DNA from: Sorex araneus
Lineage: Eukaryota > Chordata > Mammalia > Eulipotyphla > Soricidae
DNA length: 64,000 nt
Assembly (NCBI RefSeq): GCF_027595985.1
Contig: NC_073303.1
Span: 362,194,517 to 362,258,516 of the forward strand
Direction: 5' to 3'
The notes beneath the pieces are model-generated. The model had not been told where the DNA came from. It did not search any database and saw nothing but the letters and a program-made list of their open reading frames with translations. Shown here piece after piece: positions 33,783-43,542 of the stretch (position 1 is its first letter; each line of letters starts with the position of its first letter). Made by a program: the position numbers and the translations under genes.

Positions 33783-33889
33783 TGTTTCTTTACAGTGATG
33801 ATGGCAGAATGTACAGGTGTCCTCTTTCCATAAAGTATAAAAAAATCTATTTATATACAGTGAAGTCACAATAATCTTAATTTGGGAAC

Positions 33890-33895
33890 TTTATT
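33890..33895 (-). terminator. candidate proximal MBD2 poly(A) signal
   Basis: Minus-strand AATAAA in ACCAAATAAAGTTCCC, followed within 40 nt by the T/G-containing stretch AAGATTATTGTGAC. It could give a roughly 370-nt exon 7. Confidence 0.45.
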
Positions 33896-34726
33896 TGGTA
33901 TTCCTGATCTGTTCATATTAAAACTCTGGGGGCAACAAATCATTCATATAAGTGCTACATTACCAGTAGATTGTAGCTGGCGCCAAAAAGCTCAGCTTCA
34001 TCTTAAAGGTCCTGCTTGATATTACAAAAGACTAATTTTAAGTCCGAGGACTCAAAATAAACATTATTTTTTGAATAATAGATATGTACATCAAAAATAC
34101 ATCTAAAAAGGCATTGGTTAGTGCTATTCAAAGCTCTATGTGCTCGGGTACATTTTTGTTTTTTCTTACAGGCAAAACCCAGTAGAAACGCTTTTTTGTT
34201 CAATTCTAGGAGTTTGCTCTTGGGGGAAGTCGGTCGAAAGTTACCTGTAAAGAAAAACAAACAAATTTAAGCCACATGTGATAGGCCTCAGGGGTGAGGT
34301 CAGCAGAACTGAGAATGCAGATGCTAATTTCAATCAAACTCTTTATCAGACCTTAACCGGCATCTGTTTGGTGATGGCACTCTGTAAAGGAAGAGTGCTC
34401 ACATAGCCCTCATCATCTTACGGTCTCACGACACTCACTGCAGTCTCAAAGCTGACAAATGTACATCCCCTGGATATGCACACGCAAATATGCATACACA
34501 TGAAATACACATCCACATGAAAAGAGATACCAAAGGTTATACAGATGAAAACACATGGGAGAGTGATAAATCCAACTATATCATAGTACCAATGATGACT
34601 AAGTTTACTCTGAAATGTTGATTTGTTTTGAACTGTTCAGAACATTTACAGGTAATAGCTGTGCTCTTGCCACCTGGGTGCGACCTGGGTGAAATGACAC
34701 ATGCTACGAATAACTCTTGCTGTTGT

Positions 34727-34900
34727 TATTTGTTTTGGGGCCACACCCAGCGATGCTCAGAGGTTACTCCTGACTCTGCACTCAGAGATTACTCCTGGCG
34801 GTGCTCAGGGGACCATCTGGGGTGCCGGGGATGGAAGTCGGGTTAGTCATGCTGCAAGGCAAATACCTTACATAACCACAGTGCTATCTCTCCAGCCCCT
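34727..34900 (-). mobile_element. SOR-type SINE in MBD2 intron 6
   Basis: GGGGCCACACCCAGCGATGC..GGATGGAAGTCGGGTTAGTC..GCTATCTCTCCAGCCCC. It lies sense to MBD2 transcription. Confidence 0.92.
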
Positions 34901-34999
34901 ATGGCTGCAAACTCTTAAGTAACATGGTAATCTCAACATGTTATTTTACAGAGATGAGGAAATAGAGGGTCACTTGATAGAAAGGATTAGGAGTCCTGC

Positions 35000-35135
35000 A
35001 TGAGAGACTGAGAGACCTGTGTGAAACTGCAGGTTATAGATTCCATCGCTTACCAACCATGTGAACTTAAACAGGACGTACTCTTGGTCCAGTGAAGCCC
35101 TACCTCTGGCAAGGTTATTATGAATATCTAATCAA
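35000..35135 (+). mobile_element. MIR, old
   Basis: CTTACCAACCATGTGAACTT..CCCTACCTCTGGCAAGG..TTATTATGAATATCTAATC parallels the MIR consensus. Confidence 0.5.
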
Positions 35136-35214
35136 GGTCACACGGCAGTATTGTTTATTCAATGCTTCAGCTGTAAGTGGGGCTAAATTATCAATGTAGA
35201 TCAATGTAATTTTT

Positions 35215-35388
35215 TTTTTTTTTGCTTTTTGGGTCACACCCAGCGATGCTCAGGGGTTACTCATGGCTTTGCACTCAGGAATTACTCCTGGCGGTGCTTG
35301 GGGGACCATATGGGATGCCGGGGATCGAACCCGGGTCGGCCGCATGCAAGGCAAACGCCCTACCCGCTGTGCTATCGCTCCGGCCCCA
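35215..35388 (-). mobile_element. SOR-type SINE, young, 15-bp target duplication
   Basis: The best-preserved copy: perfect 15-bp repeats ATCAATGTAATTTTT at 35200-35214 and 35389-35403, B box GGATCGAACCCGGGT intact and CpGs retained (GGTCGGCCGCATGC, ATCGCTCCGGCCCC). Good template for the family consensus. Confidence 0.97.
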
Positions 35389-35403
35389 ATCAATGTAATT
35401 TTT

Positions 35404-36490
35404 GATAAAAGGTACCTCATGATTTTCCACGTGGTGGAATGGCCTTGTGTAAAGATGCCATTCTCAAGATCAGAAAATGCTATGTCTAATACGAATCTTT
35501 CCCTATCCCACATGCGACAATTACTGCATGTGTTAAAACTCCAATCCAGAGTGATTTGTTTGTTGCCATTAATGAGCAAAGGGTCCCTAAATAAATCAGG
35601 GCGCTACCTTGGTGGCGACCTGCCAAGCAGCCTGCAAAGCAAGCAAGAACCTAGTCAAGTTGCAAACAAGACAACCCGTGATTATCCAAAACTACTGTTT
35701 CAGGAGAAAACCCTGAGAAGCCACCAAAGATCCCAAGATGAGAGGATGGAAGACCCTCAGAAAGTGGCCCTAGAGACAGCTGAGGCTTCTGGACAAAAGA
35801 AATCCCTCCAGCCGCGGGTGCAGAAAGGACAGTCAGGGTAAGTCGAGAATCCGAGAGCCAAAGGCCGGGAGAGAAGACGCTAGAGACGAGCAGAGGGCAG
35901 GACTGTCCCCACACCTGCTCCTTCTTCCCAGCCCCGTTTCTCCTGCTCGGGTTTGGGACACAGAGCAGTAAGCGGCTACGGGAAGGGAAGCGGGAGGCCT
36001 GCCCAGCACAGCACCCCACAGGCCCCCTGGGGCGCCGACCGCCGCCTGGAAAGAGACTGTGCCCGAAGGAGCTGTCTGCGAATCTCACGCGGGATCCACA
36101 TTTGTATTTTTCGCTTGTTCTTGCAGGGTCCCACCTGGGTGGCTGTGCCTGGGGGATCATGAGGTGTCAGGAACCAGACCCTGCCCGCTGCAGGCGGTAC
36201 CCGCTCAGCATGTGTCCCGCCCTACAAGCAGTCTCGGCAATCCCGCCACAGCACAGATCTTTGAAACAAACTCCTATATTTTGGAACATCCTCCCTATTC
36301 GCCATCCAGGTAGAGGAACCAGGAAGGGATGGATTCTCCCACTTTGCGGCCAGTATCTTAACGAGGGGACGGGGCCTGTGAAGGGACTGATGGGAGGGCG
36401 GGAGGACAGCATGGGGGGCAAGGGGGCAGCTGGGAGGGCCCTGGCACTGGGCGCCTCAGAGCCATCCACGGGCACAAGCACTGAACTGCT
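35404..36490. other. MBD2 intron 6, unique part
   Basis: GC-rising intronic sequence (CpGs around 35940-36060). Open frames overlap MBD2 introns in both orientations and lack splice or domain support. Confidence 0.5.
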
Positions 36491-36498
36491 GTTGGGGT

Positions 36499-36686
36499 AA
36501 TTTGGAATTGCCAGGAATGGCCTGCCCCCCGCCCCCAACACACACAGACCACACAGACGCGCACACACACCATACTCACACACAATAAAGTACCTGGAAT
36601 TGCCAGGAATGGCACGTGCGCACACACCCCCCCACACACACACCCCATACACACACAATAAAGTAGCTGGAATTGCCAGGAATGGT

Positions 36687-36735
<49 letters not shown>

Positions 36736-36778
36736 ATAAAGTAGCTAGAATTGCCAGGAATGGTGCACACACATGCAT

Positions 36779-36820
<42 letters not shown>

Positions 36821-37008
36821 CCCTGATACACACACACAATAAGGTACCAGCCAGAATCTCACCCCCTACACACACACACACTCCACATACACTAAAGTAC
36901 TAGCCAGAATCTCACCCCTACGCACACACAAAAGTACTAGCCAGAATCTCACCCCCTACATACATACACATCCCACACACACAATAAAGTGTCAACCAGA
37001 ATCTCACG
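36499..37008. repeat. compound minisatellite with CA arrays, intron 6
   Basis: Two related unit types separated by (CA)n spacers. Type 1 (core GGAATTGCCAGGAATGG, preceded by AATAAAGTA) occurs at about 36503, 36595, 36669 and 36748. Type 2 (core GCCAGAATCTCACCCC or CCAGAATCTCACGG, preceded by AAAGTA/AAGGTA/AAAGTG) occurs at about 36848, 36902, 36940 and 36994. The array starts about 230 nt downstream of the exon-6 donor in the transcript. Confidence 0.93.
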
Positions 37009-37234
37009 GAAGGAGATCCCTGGCCCAGCTGCAGGGTGCAACAGTTTCCGAGCACGTTGAAAGTAGTTACTTGCCCGCAGCCTCTGACATCCAGAGAAGG
37101 GCCAACCACACCCCGACGTGGGAAAAGCTTTCTGCTTCCCCCCCCGCCCCCCCGGAGGCAGGGAGGGAAACCAAGGCCAGGGTGGTGGAACCGCCTCCCC
37201 TTCCGAGTCCCGCCCTTCCCGGCAGGTCCTGTAC

Positions 37235-37371
37235 CTGATCAGGTCTAGGATTCATCTCCACTGTCCATTTCTATGTCCATCTCCTCTGTATCAGCCGCTC
37301 GGGACAGGATGTCGGCCATCAGGGCCTCTTCCAGTTTCTTCCGAACTTGCTGCACACGTTCTTCCTGTTTC
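37235..37371 (-). CDS. MBD2: MBD2 coding exon 6 with stop codon
   Basis: 137 nt: one base completing an Arg codon, 41 codons, the stop TAG at 37245-37247, then 10 nt of 3' UTR. It encodes the C-terminal coiled coil (KQEERVQQVRKKLEEALMAD, then ILSRAA) that pairs with GATAD2A/p66-alpha, followed by the acidic end DTEEMDIEMDSGDES. The last residue is Ser where I recall Ala in human. The acceptor is GTTAAAG with a weak pyrimidine tract and the donor is GTACAG. The stop lies only 10 nt before the last junction, well inside the roughly 50-nt limit, so the normal transcript should escape nonsense-mediated decay. A second in-frame stop (TGA) follows one codon after the first. Confidence 0.96.
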
Positions 37372-37880
37372 CTTTAACAACAGAAGAGCGACAGGACACT
37401 TGTAACGTGGCCAGGAGGGAGGGAAGAGGGAAGTGGCCTCCGCACTTCAAGATCAAAGAAACTGAGTGTCTCAGTTGAGGGGGACGGGAGACAGGAGTGT
37501 TCTGCAATGCTCAGCAAAAACCCCTGGGGAGCCGAGCCCCCAGAGATTCAGACTGGCGGGTGCCCCGCCTCTTGGAGAGGCGTCTGCAGGGACCAACCAT
37601 GGCCTGTGCCGGGGCGGACGCGTTGGAGCCATGGCTATGAAGGCGCTGAAGTAACATGGGGACAGGAAGAGACGGTTCCGTGAAGCCCGGCGGGGCACCT
37701 GGCTGTGGCGGGCACGTCTGTCAGAGTTCCTGCTGGGTGCCCAGGCGTGTGGGCAGTGGGTCACTGGACCACTACACGGAGGGCAGCGGCAGAAAGCAGC
37801 TCTCACACTGAGAGCTTGGCAGCATATACTGGAACTTGCTCTGTGGCTTGGAAACTGCAATTTGTTTCTTTAATGGCAAT
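37372..37880. other. MBD2 intron 5, proximal
   Basis: Unique and moderately GC-rich. No repeat recognised. Confidence 0.5.
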
Positions 37881-37889
37881 GTACTCAAT

Positions 37890-38125
37890 TACTAAATTTA
37901 TTTTTAAGTGTGGCCATAATACACATTTTATTAAAATGAAATTTTAATTTTAATAATAAATTTCAATTTATTCGATTCGTTTCACTGAATCATAAAATTT
38001 TCATAATAAAATTTTAATATTAAATTCCAATTCATTCAGTTAATCTAACTGAATAAAAATTGTTATTAGGATACAACTTAATTACAATTTTAATAATAGA
38101 TTCAATTTATTCAATTCCTCTGAGC
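37890..38125. repeat. AT-rich imperfect tandem repeat
   Basis: Three diverged copies of AATTTTAATAATAAATTTCAATTTATTC-like sequence (in pieces: AATTTTAATAATA then TTCAATTTATTC) at about 37945, 38012 and 38088. Spacing is 65-80 bp. Confidence 0.75.
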
Positions 38126-38259
38126 CAGTTAATGGGCGGTACCAGAAGAAAGGGTGCACTTCCTACTTAGATGGGGCTGAAGAGAGATTTCTGAAATGGT
38201 TGCTTCAAGCCAAGGGGTCAACAGAAACACACACACAACCCAAGTGCAGAAGAAGGTGC

Positions 38260-38284
38260 GGGGGGGGGGGGGGGGGGGGGGGGG
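38260..38284. repeat. 25-nt uninterrupted G run
   Basis: Plus-strand G25; the MBD2 transcript therefore carries C25. Such runs are hard to sequence, so the length is provisional. Confidence 0.97.
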
Positions 38285-38289
38285 CAAGG

Positions 38290-39115
38290 ACAGGCAGACA
38301 GGTGGGGAAAGGTCCCAGAGAAGCAGGACCAACAGCTCCTCGTGACAGGGCCTGTTTCCCCTGCACGTGGTCTTGCCTCTGTCTTGGGGACGCAATTTAG
38401 CAACTGGCCTCAAACGCCCTGGCATTCCCCTCTCCTTCTTCGGGCTCAGCAGCCGCCTGGGAATGAGCCCACTGGGGCACGAGCAATGGTACCAGAGGAA
38501 CTTCCAGATCTGAAAGGCCAACACCGGCCATGGCGCTCTTCCGCCTCGGCGTCCCTTCCCCTCCCAGGAGAGCTGACAGAAGGCAGGAGTCTAGCGGAGC
38601 CCCCAGTGCCCCCCGCCCATGACTTTTACGAGTCCTCCCCCATAACGATGGGCAGAAGGTTCTGGCAGGACGTCAGTGCCATGATCTGATCACTGCTCAA
38701 CTGACCTTGAGTCGATTAAAAGGAAAAAGGGGCCGGGGGCCAGGGCCCCCGCAAGGGCCCTTAAGGCGGTGGGCCCTTTCCTGAAGGATGCAGGCAAGGA
38801 GCAGGGACGCAGCCACAGAGCCACCAAGGCGGGGTGCCACCGTCACTCTGCACCTCGGCCTTACAATCCCAAAGAAATAAACCGGCAACGACCCCACAGG
38901 TGGAAAAGAGGACCCCAAGTTCCAGAGCGGAATCGAGTCCGGCCAACACTGACTTCAGCAGCGGCAGCGCAGTCAGTCATGCCTGAGCTAGACTCCCAGA
39001 ACGCTCAATCACGAGCCAGAAGTGCACTAGCCTTAAGCCGCTGTCTGTGAGATTCTGCTACTCATATTAGGAAACATATCCAAGGGAGAAAATATTTCAC
39101 AATATACTGAAAAGT
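38290..39115. other. MBD2 intron 5, unique part
   Basis: No repeat recognised; GC-moderate. Confidence 0.5.
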
Positions 39116-39117
39116 TC

Positions 39118-39293
39118 TAGGGACTGGAGCAATAGCACAGCGGGGAGGGCATTTGCCCTGTGCGCGGTCAACCCGGGTTCGATTCCCAGCATCCCATATG
39201 GTCCCCTGAGCACCACCAGGGGTAATTCCTGAGTGCAGAGCCAGGAGTAACCCCTGTGCATCGCCGGATGTGACCCAAAAAGAAAAAAAAAAT
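39118..39293 (+). mobile_element. SOR-type SINE
   Basis: GGGACTGGAGCAATAGCACA to GCCGGATGTGACCCAAAAAG; antisense to MBD2. Confidence 0.94.
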
Positions 39294-39744
39294 GGAGGGC
39301 AGCAACTCCAAGGGTCCCTCCAAGGGGACAGTTTGCTCCCCTACTAAAGAAGGCACATTTCCAGATGGCGCTACTGGTTTTTGGAAGTTTGGGAGCCTCT
39401 GGTTTAATACAAACTCAGTGGTGGCTGCACAGCTGGATGGAGGCACCTGATCACAGCCACTGATTCTGAACCCGTGCAAAGTCAACAAGAAAGGGCTGCT
39501 TAAAATCTTCTGTTACGACCATTCTATCAAATGAGCAACACGCTAGACAATTTTCCCCTACAGGAAGCCTCTCAGCTCTGGCTTCGATTTTCTCTGCTCG
39601 CCAAAGACCTGGCTGCTATCATTCCGAGACCACAGTGGAGGCGGCCTGGAGGAGGCCCTACCGAGGCCCTCCGGGAACTCACTCCCAACGAAACTCACCT
39701 CTGAGGAATTTTCTCAGAGATAAGCCGAAGAACACACCGATTCT

Positions 39745-39917
39745 CTGGGCCTAAGAGACAGTACAGGCGGTAGGGTGCCTGCCTTGCACGTGGCTGACCT
39801 GGGTTCAATCCCCAGCATCCCAAATGATCCCCTGAGCACTGCCAGGAGTAATTCCTGAGCATGAAGCCAGAAGCAACCCCTGAGCCCCGTTGGGTGTGGC
39901 CCCCAAAGCAACAACTA
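39745..39917 (+). mobile_element. SOR-type SINE
   Basis: GGGCCTAAGAGACAGTACAG to TTGGGTGTGGCCCCCAAAGC. Confidence 0.9.
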
Positions 39918-40129
39918 AATAAACATGAAGAATTAAAAACGGAAAAACAAGTTTTAACTCTTGATTTTACATCTTTTTTCCTTACTTAAAAAATCCGGCT
40001 CATCAGGTCGAGGGAGATGGCTCAAAGGGAGGAGTAGCATGGGCACGGCCCCAGGAGCCCGGGGACAGGACTGGGTAAGGAGGAAACTCGGGGCCGAGGG
40101 AACAGGAGAGGACTGAAGTGCGGGCTGAC

Positions 40130-40325
40130 ATCCATTCCAGGTTCAATCCCCCAGCACCACATGCCACAGATGGTACCTAGGCCCAGCTGGGGTGATCCCT
40201 GAGTGCAGAGCCAGGAGGAAGCCCCCTCGCAAAGAGGGAAATTAGCCCATTAGCTAACACTGATGCCCACTTCCACGTGGAACCCTGAGCACACTGGGTG
40301 TGACCCCAAAACAAAACAAAAAATG
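40130..40325 (+). mobile_element. SINE with internal insertion
   Basis: CAGGTTCAATCCCCCAGCACC, GAGTGCAGAGCCAGGAGG, about 60 bp foreign, then GAGCACACTGGGTGTGACCCC. Confidence 0.7.
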
Positions 40326-40823
40326 TTAAGTATGTGAATAAGTGTAATTATAAATTCCATGCAATCAAGGCATCGGAATGCAACTTAGAACCATGCTACA
40401 CCTTTGCAAAAGGAGCCACTACAAACCCCAGAAAGGGCATTTCCATGACCCCTTGGCCAGTTTCAATTATTTAAAACCTTTTCTCATTTTTATGGGCTTA
40501 AGAAAAAACACTAATATAAAGTGTTTAAAATTTATGATTCAAAAGTGCCATCTGCTGGTTTTGCCTAGGAATTATGTGTAGTAAAGCACTGATTTACACA
40601 CAGAGGACTGAAGCAGTGGAATAAACACTGTCCTATTTTTTTAAAAAATGCAATATATTAGAGTATCATTATAAAGTAATGATGCTGAAGTTCATAAATC
40701 CCATATAAGCATTTCCTTCTGGTCTTAATATCTGGAATAGTTTCACTTCTCCTGAGCAATGGTCTGCTTATACTTTTCAGCATTACCAATCTGAGTTATG
40801 TTTCCTCTCACTGTTTGGTGCTA

Positions 40824-40899
40824 AAAACCTAATTTGTGGGCTGACTGCCTGGCTCAGTCTGTAGCACTGCAAACTCTGAGATCAAAACCTAATTTGCGG
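40824..40899 (+). mobile_element. possible tailless half-tRNA retropseudogene
   Basis: A 47-bp insert containing GCCTGGCTCAGTCTGTAGCA and CTGCAAACTCTGAGATC, flanked by direct repeats AAAACCTAATTTG at 40826-40838 and 40886-40898 (to within a base or two). The insert resembles the 5' half of a tRNA (A box TGGCTCAGTCTG, tRNA-Lys-like) and has no A tail. A truncated SINE is the alternative. Confidence 0.4.
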
Positions 40900-41010
40900 C
40901 CCAGCCTTAGAGAATATAAAAGATGCTAATACATGCAGCTTGCATCCCCTCCTCATTCCAAGCTCTGGTTTATTGCTTTACCCTTTCTTTCATCTTTCCC
41001 ATTTGCTTCA

Positions 41011-41133
<123 letters not shown>

Positions 41134-41389
41134 TGTGGGGGTGTTTATCTGTGTGTGTATATCTTTGAAGACACTTTAAATCTTTACTTGAAACAAATCT
41201 AGTATAGATAAATAAATCTCTAAATTGAGCAGCTTAAGTGAGGTAAACAGTCAAGTAAATTAAACATTAAAAAAAGTACAACTAAGCTTTCTAGGATCTG
41301 CTTTGAAAAGAGACTGGATTGCAGACTAAAATGCAGAAAGTGATCACAAAGGCACAACTGAACGTAAGAGATTCTTTTTTGAAGGGAGG

Positions 41390-41562
41390 AGGTGGGTAGG
41401 TTGGGCTATTCCTGGCAATTCTCAGGGCTTCCTCCTAGTTTTGTGCTCCAGGATCACTTCTGGTGGGGCTCAGGGGACCACACGAGATGCTGTAGACTGA
41501 ACCCATCAGCCATATGCAAGGAAAGTGCCCTCCCCGCTGAACAATCCCTCTGACCCCCTGAA
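41390..41562 (-). mobile_element. SINE, diverged
   Basis: CTCAGGGCTTCCTCCTAG, GGGGACCACACGAGATGC and AACAATCCCTCTGACCCC. Confidence 0.72.
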
Positions 41563-41761
41563 CAGAAGGGATTCTTTGGAGAGAGAGAACCCTGATAGCA
41601 AAAGACATGGCAAAACCACTGACTCAATCTTTTGGATATGAATGGGATCCCCTTACTCACGACATCTCCACCCTTCGAAGGTATGCATTCATTTTACTAT
41701 GCATTCATTTTACGCACACTATTTCTCTTTGCATTTATTGCACAAAAGCCTTGTTTTAAGG

Positions 41762-41925
41762 TGAGGCCAGAGGAATAATATTACAGGATAGGGCACTTGT
41801 CTTGAATGCTGCCTACCCAGGTTCAATCCCTTGCACCCTATGGGGTCCCCTGAGTACCACCTAGAGTATCCCGAGAACAAAGCAAGCCCTGAGCACCACT
41901 GGGTGTCCCCCCCTTCAAAAACAAA
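41762..41925 (+). mobile_element. SINE, diverged
   Basis: GAGGCCAGAGGAATAATATTAC..CCCAGGTTCAATCCC..GAGCACCACTGGGTGTCCCC; ends about 75 bp from the exon-5 donor. Confidence 0.78.
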
Positions 41926-41999
41926 AACAAATAGGCTATATTATAAACTGTATCAATGTTTTTAAAAATCCAGCTCTGAAGATGTCTCGGCTGCCTTAC

Positions 42000-42177
42000 C
42001 TAATGTCTTCGTCTGTGACTATGAAAGCTTTGCAGAGGGGCTGGGATGTGTTGAGCCAAACAGCTGGGTTCTTTTCCACAGCAGCGGAGACTTGCCCTGT
42101 GATTGGCGCAGAGCTTGTGTGCAAAGCACTTGCAACAGCAGATAAAAGTGTCTCATCATTGCTACCTGGACCAACTC
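42000..42177 (-). CDS. MBD2: MBD2 coding exon 5
   Basis: 178 nt, entering in phase 1 and leaving in phase 2. It completes a Gly codon, encodes 58 residues beginning VGPGSNDETLLSAVASALHT and ending CKAFIVTDEDI, and gives two bases of an Arg codon. The acceptor is TTTTGAATTGCAG and the donor GTAAGG. The segment holds a predicted helix (ETLLSAVASALH), a Ser/Pro/Gly-rich linker and the conserved stretch PAVWLNTSQPLCKAFIVTDEDIR shared by MBD2 and MBD3, which leads into the coiled coil. No changes from the human protein are apparent to me. The exons on both sides match in frame. Confidence 0.96.
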
Positions 42178-43451
42178 CTGCAATTCAAAAAAGATGCTCA
42201 GTTAAAGGAGATTTCTAGCTGAGCTGAGCAAATCATATGTAACGCATATTTTTAGACTCGATTGTGACTGTAAGTTTAAGAGTAACAATAGCATCAGAAC
42301 TACTGAATAGTGACAGCACACCAAAGAAATAACATTAAATAAATAGTCAAACAATAACAACCTGGCATTTTAAGACTTCAAATTGCATTTTCTGAGGTTC
42401 TAGTCTTTTTTAAAAATGTATCTATATTTTTCTCCAGTAATGTTAATGACTTTTTAAAATTAAAGTTTTAATTTTAATTCTCAATTATTTTAATGACTTA
42501 AGTCCCGTTTATAATCAGATTGTATTTATGTCCCTAGGAAGGCATCGCCTAGAGCCCTAGAATGTTTCTCCTGTGACATTAAACATTAATTTCTAGCAAC
42601 GTCTCCCCCTTATCTTTTGTGTTTTCTGTACATCAAATGAAAAGCCAATGCCAGCATTCTATACCTGCAACTTTAAGAGCTTTTCCAAATACCCAAACAG
42701 CGAAACTAAAAACTAAAAACTTAATAATCATACACCTTGGTTACATACGGGCATGAGAGTGGCCGCCTGGCCACATTTACGTGCATCAGTCAAAGCCCTG
42801 CACTTGTTCGAGTAGTTCATCCTTCCCGAGAACACAGAAGAACGAGACATTCTCACCATGAACTACCAGACGTGAGTGAGACACACCGTGTCAAGCTGCA
42901 GAAGTGAAAGGCCTAGGAACTGCCGGAGAGTGCTCCTCTCGGACAGTGAATGACCACACCAGGGGACAGGCACGTGGCTTCCGAATCCTCTGCCCCAGAA
43001 GCCACTTGCCCTGTGCCACAGGACAACGTGCTGCTCTCTGCAGCCGGGGTGTGTGAAGGGAGAGGCCAAAGAGAGCTCCGAGCTGTCCTCCTGAGAGGAT
43101 GAAGAGCAAGCGCTGGGGCCAAATGCTGCGTTAAGCAGGGAAGTGGGAACTGCAGTGAGTCCGGGGCATTTGGTTCTGACAGCATGTCCGTTAATTCTTA
43201 AACCTGAACTTCAAGTTTAGAACCTAACTTAAGAGTCAAAATGTTTACACTGGGGGGGGGTGGGGGGAGACACTAGGTTGAAGCAACACACAAGCTTTTC
43301 ATGTGAGTTTCCCTGGAGCCACTCGGGGGTCTAAGAGGTCTGTGTGTCATCCGGCCAAGGTCAAGACTAATCTCGGCCGTTTCCAGCCCCACAGCTCCTG
43401 CCACGGAGCCTGGCACACAGCGGGCACTGCTCAACTGAACTTGGATAGTAC
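42178..43451. other. MBD2 intron 4
   Basis: 1,274 bp with no SOR-type SINE. It holds a G-rich run at 43252-43267 and a MIR-like fragment at 43385-43445 (GAGCCTGGCACACAGCGGGC, CTCAACTGAAC). Confidence 0.75.
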
Positions 43452-43542
43452 CTTGAAGACCTTTAGGGAGTTCCATGGTTTTTATAATTTGTTCTGTTAC
43501 ATCTGATGCACTAAGTCCTTGTAGCCTCTTCTCCCAGAAAAG
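43452..43542 (-). CDS. MBD2: MBD2 coding exon 4
   Basis: 91 nt, phase 0 at its 5' end and phase 1 at its 3' end. It encodes 30 residues running from LFWEKRLQGL to KTMELPKGLQ, plus the first base of a Gly codon. The acceptor is TTGCCTTACAG and the donor is GTACTATCC. Counting back from the 411-residue human protein, the Arg-Leu of WEKRLQ falls at 286-287, the pair reported as essential for binding the NuRD deacetylase core; both are intact. The second half (ASDVTEQIIKTMELPK) looks amphipathic and helical. A MIR-like fragment lies only about 10 nt beyond the donor. Confidence 0.96.

Larger units (their letters stand above)
33760..34244 (-). other. MBD2: MBD2 exon 7, 3' untranslated
   Basis: A strong acceptor (TTTTTCTTTACAG) precedes GTAACTTTCGACCGACTT, which I recall as the start of the MBD2 3' UTR immediately after the exon-6 junction. 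The exon is AT-rich. A chance open frame of 85 codons crosses it but starts inside the intron and would not be translated. The 3' end is uncertain, with two canonical hexamers 107-113 nt apart within the conserved-looking stretch. No SINE interrupts the exon, unlike most of the surrounding DNA. Confidence 0.82.

Noticed and set aside
34003..34260. 85-codon minus-strand open frame at the MBD2 3' end
   Set aside because: It starts in the intron and lies in the untranslated exon 7; the MBD2 stop is in exon 6.
35263..35841. 192-codon plus-strand open frame
   Set aside because: The first third is a SINE; the rest is intron of MBD2 on the other strand, with no domains.
36167..36862. 231-codon minus-strand open frame rich in Cys-Val
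   Set aside because: It reads through the GT/CA minisatellite inside MBD2 intron 6.
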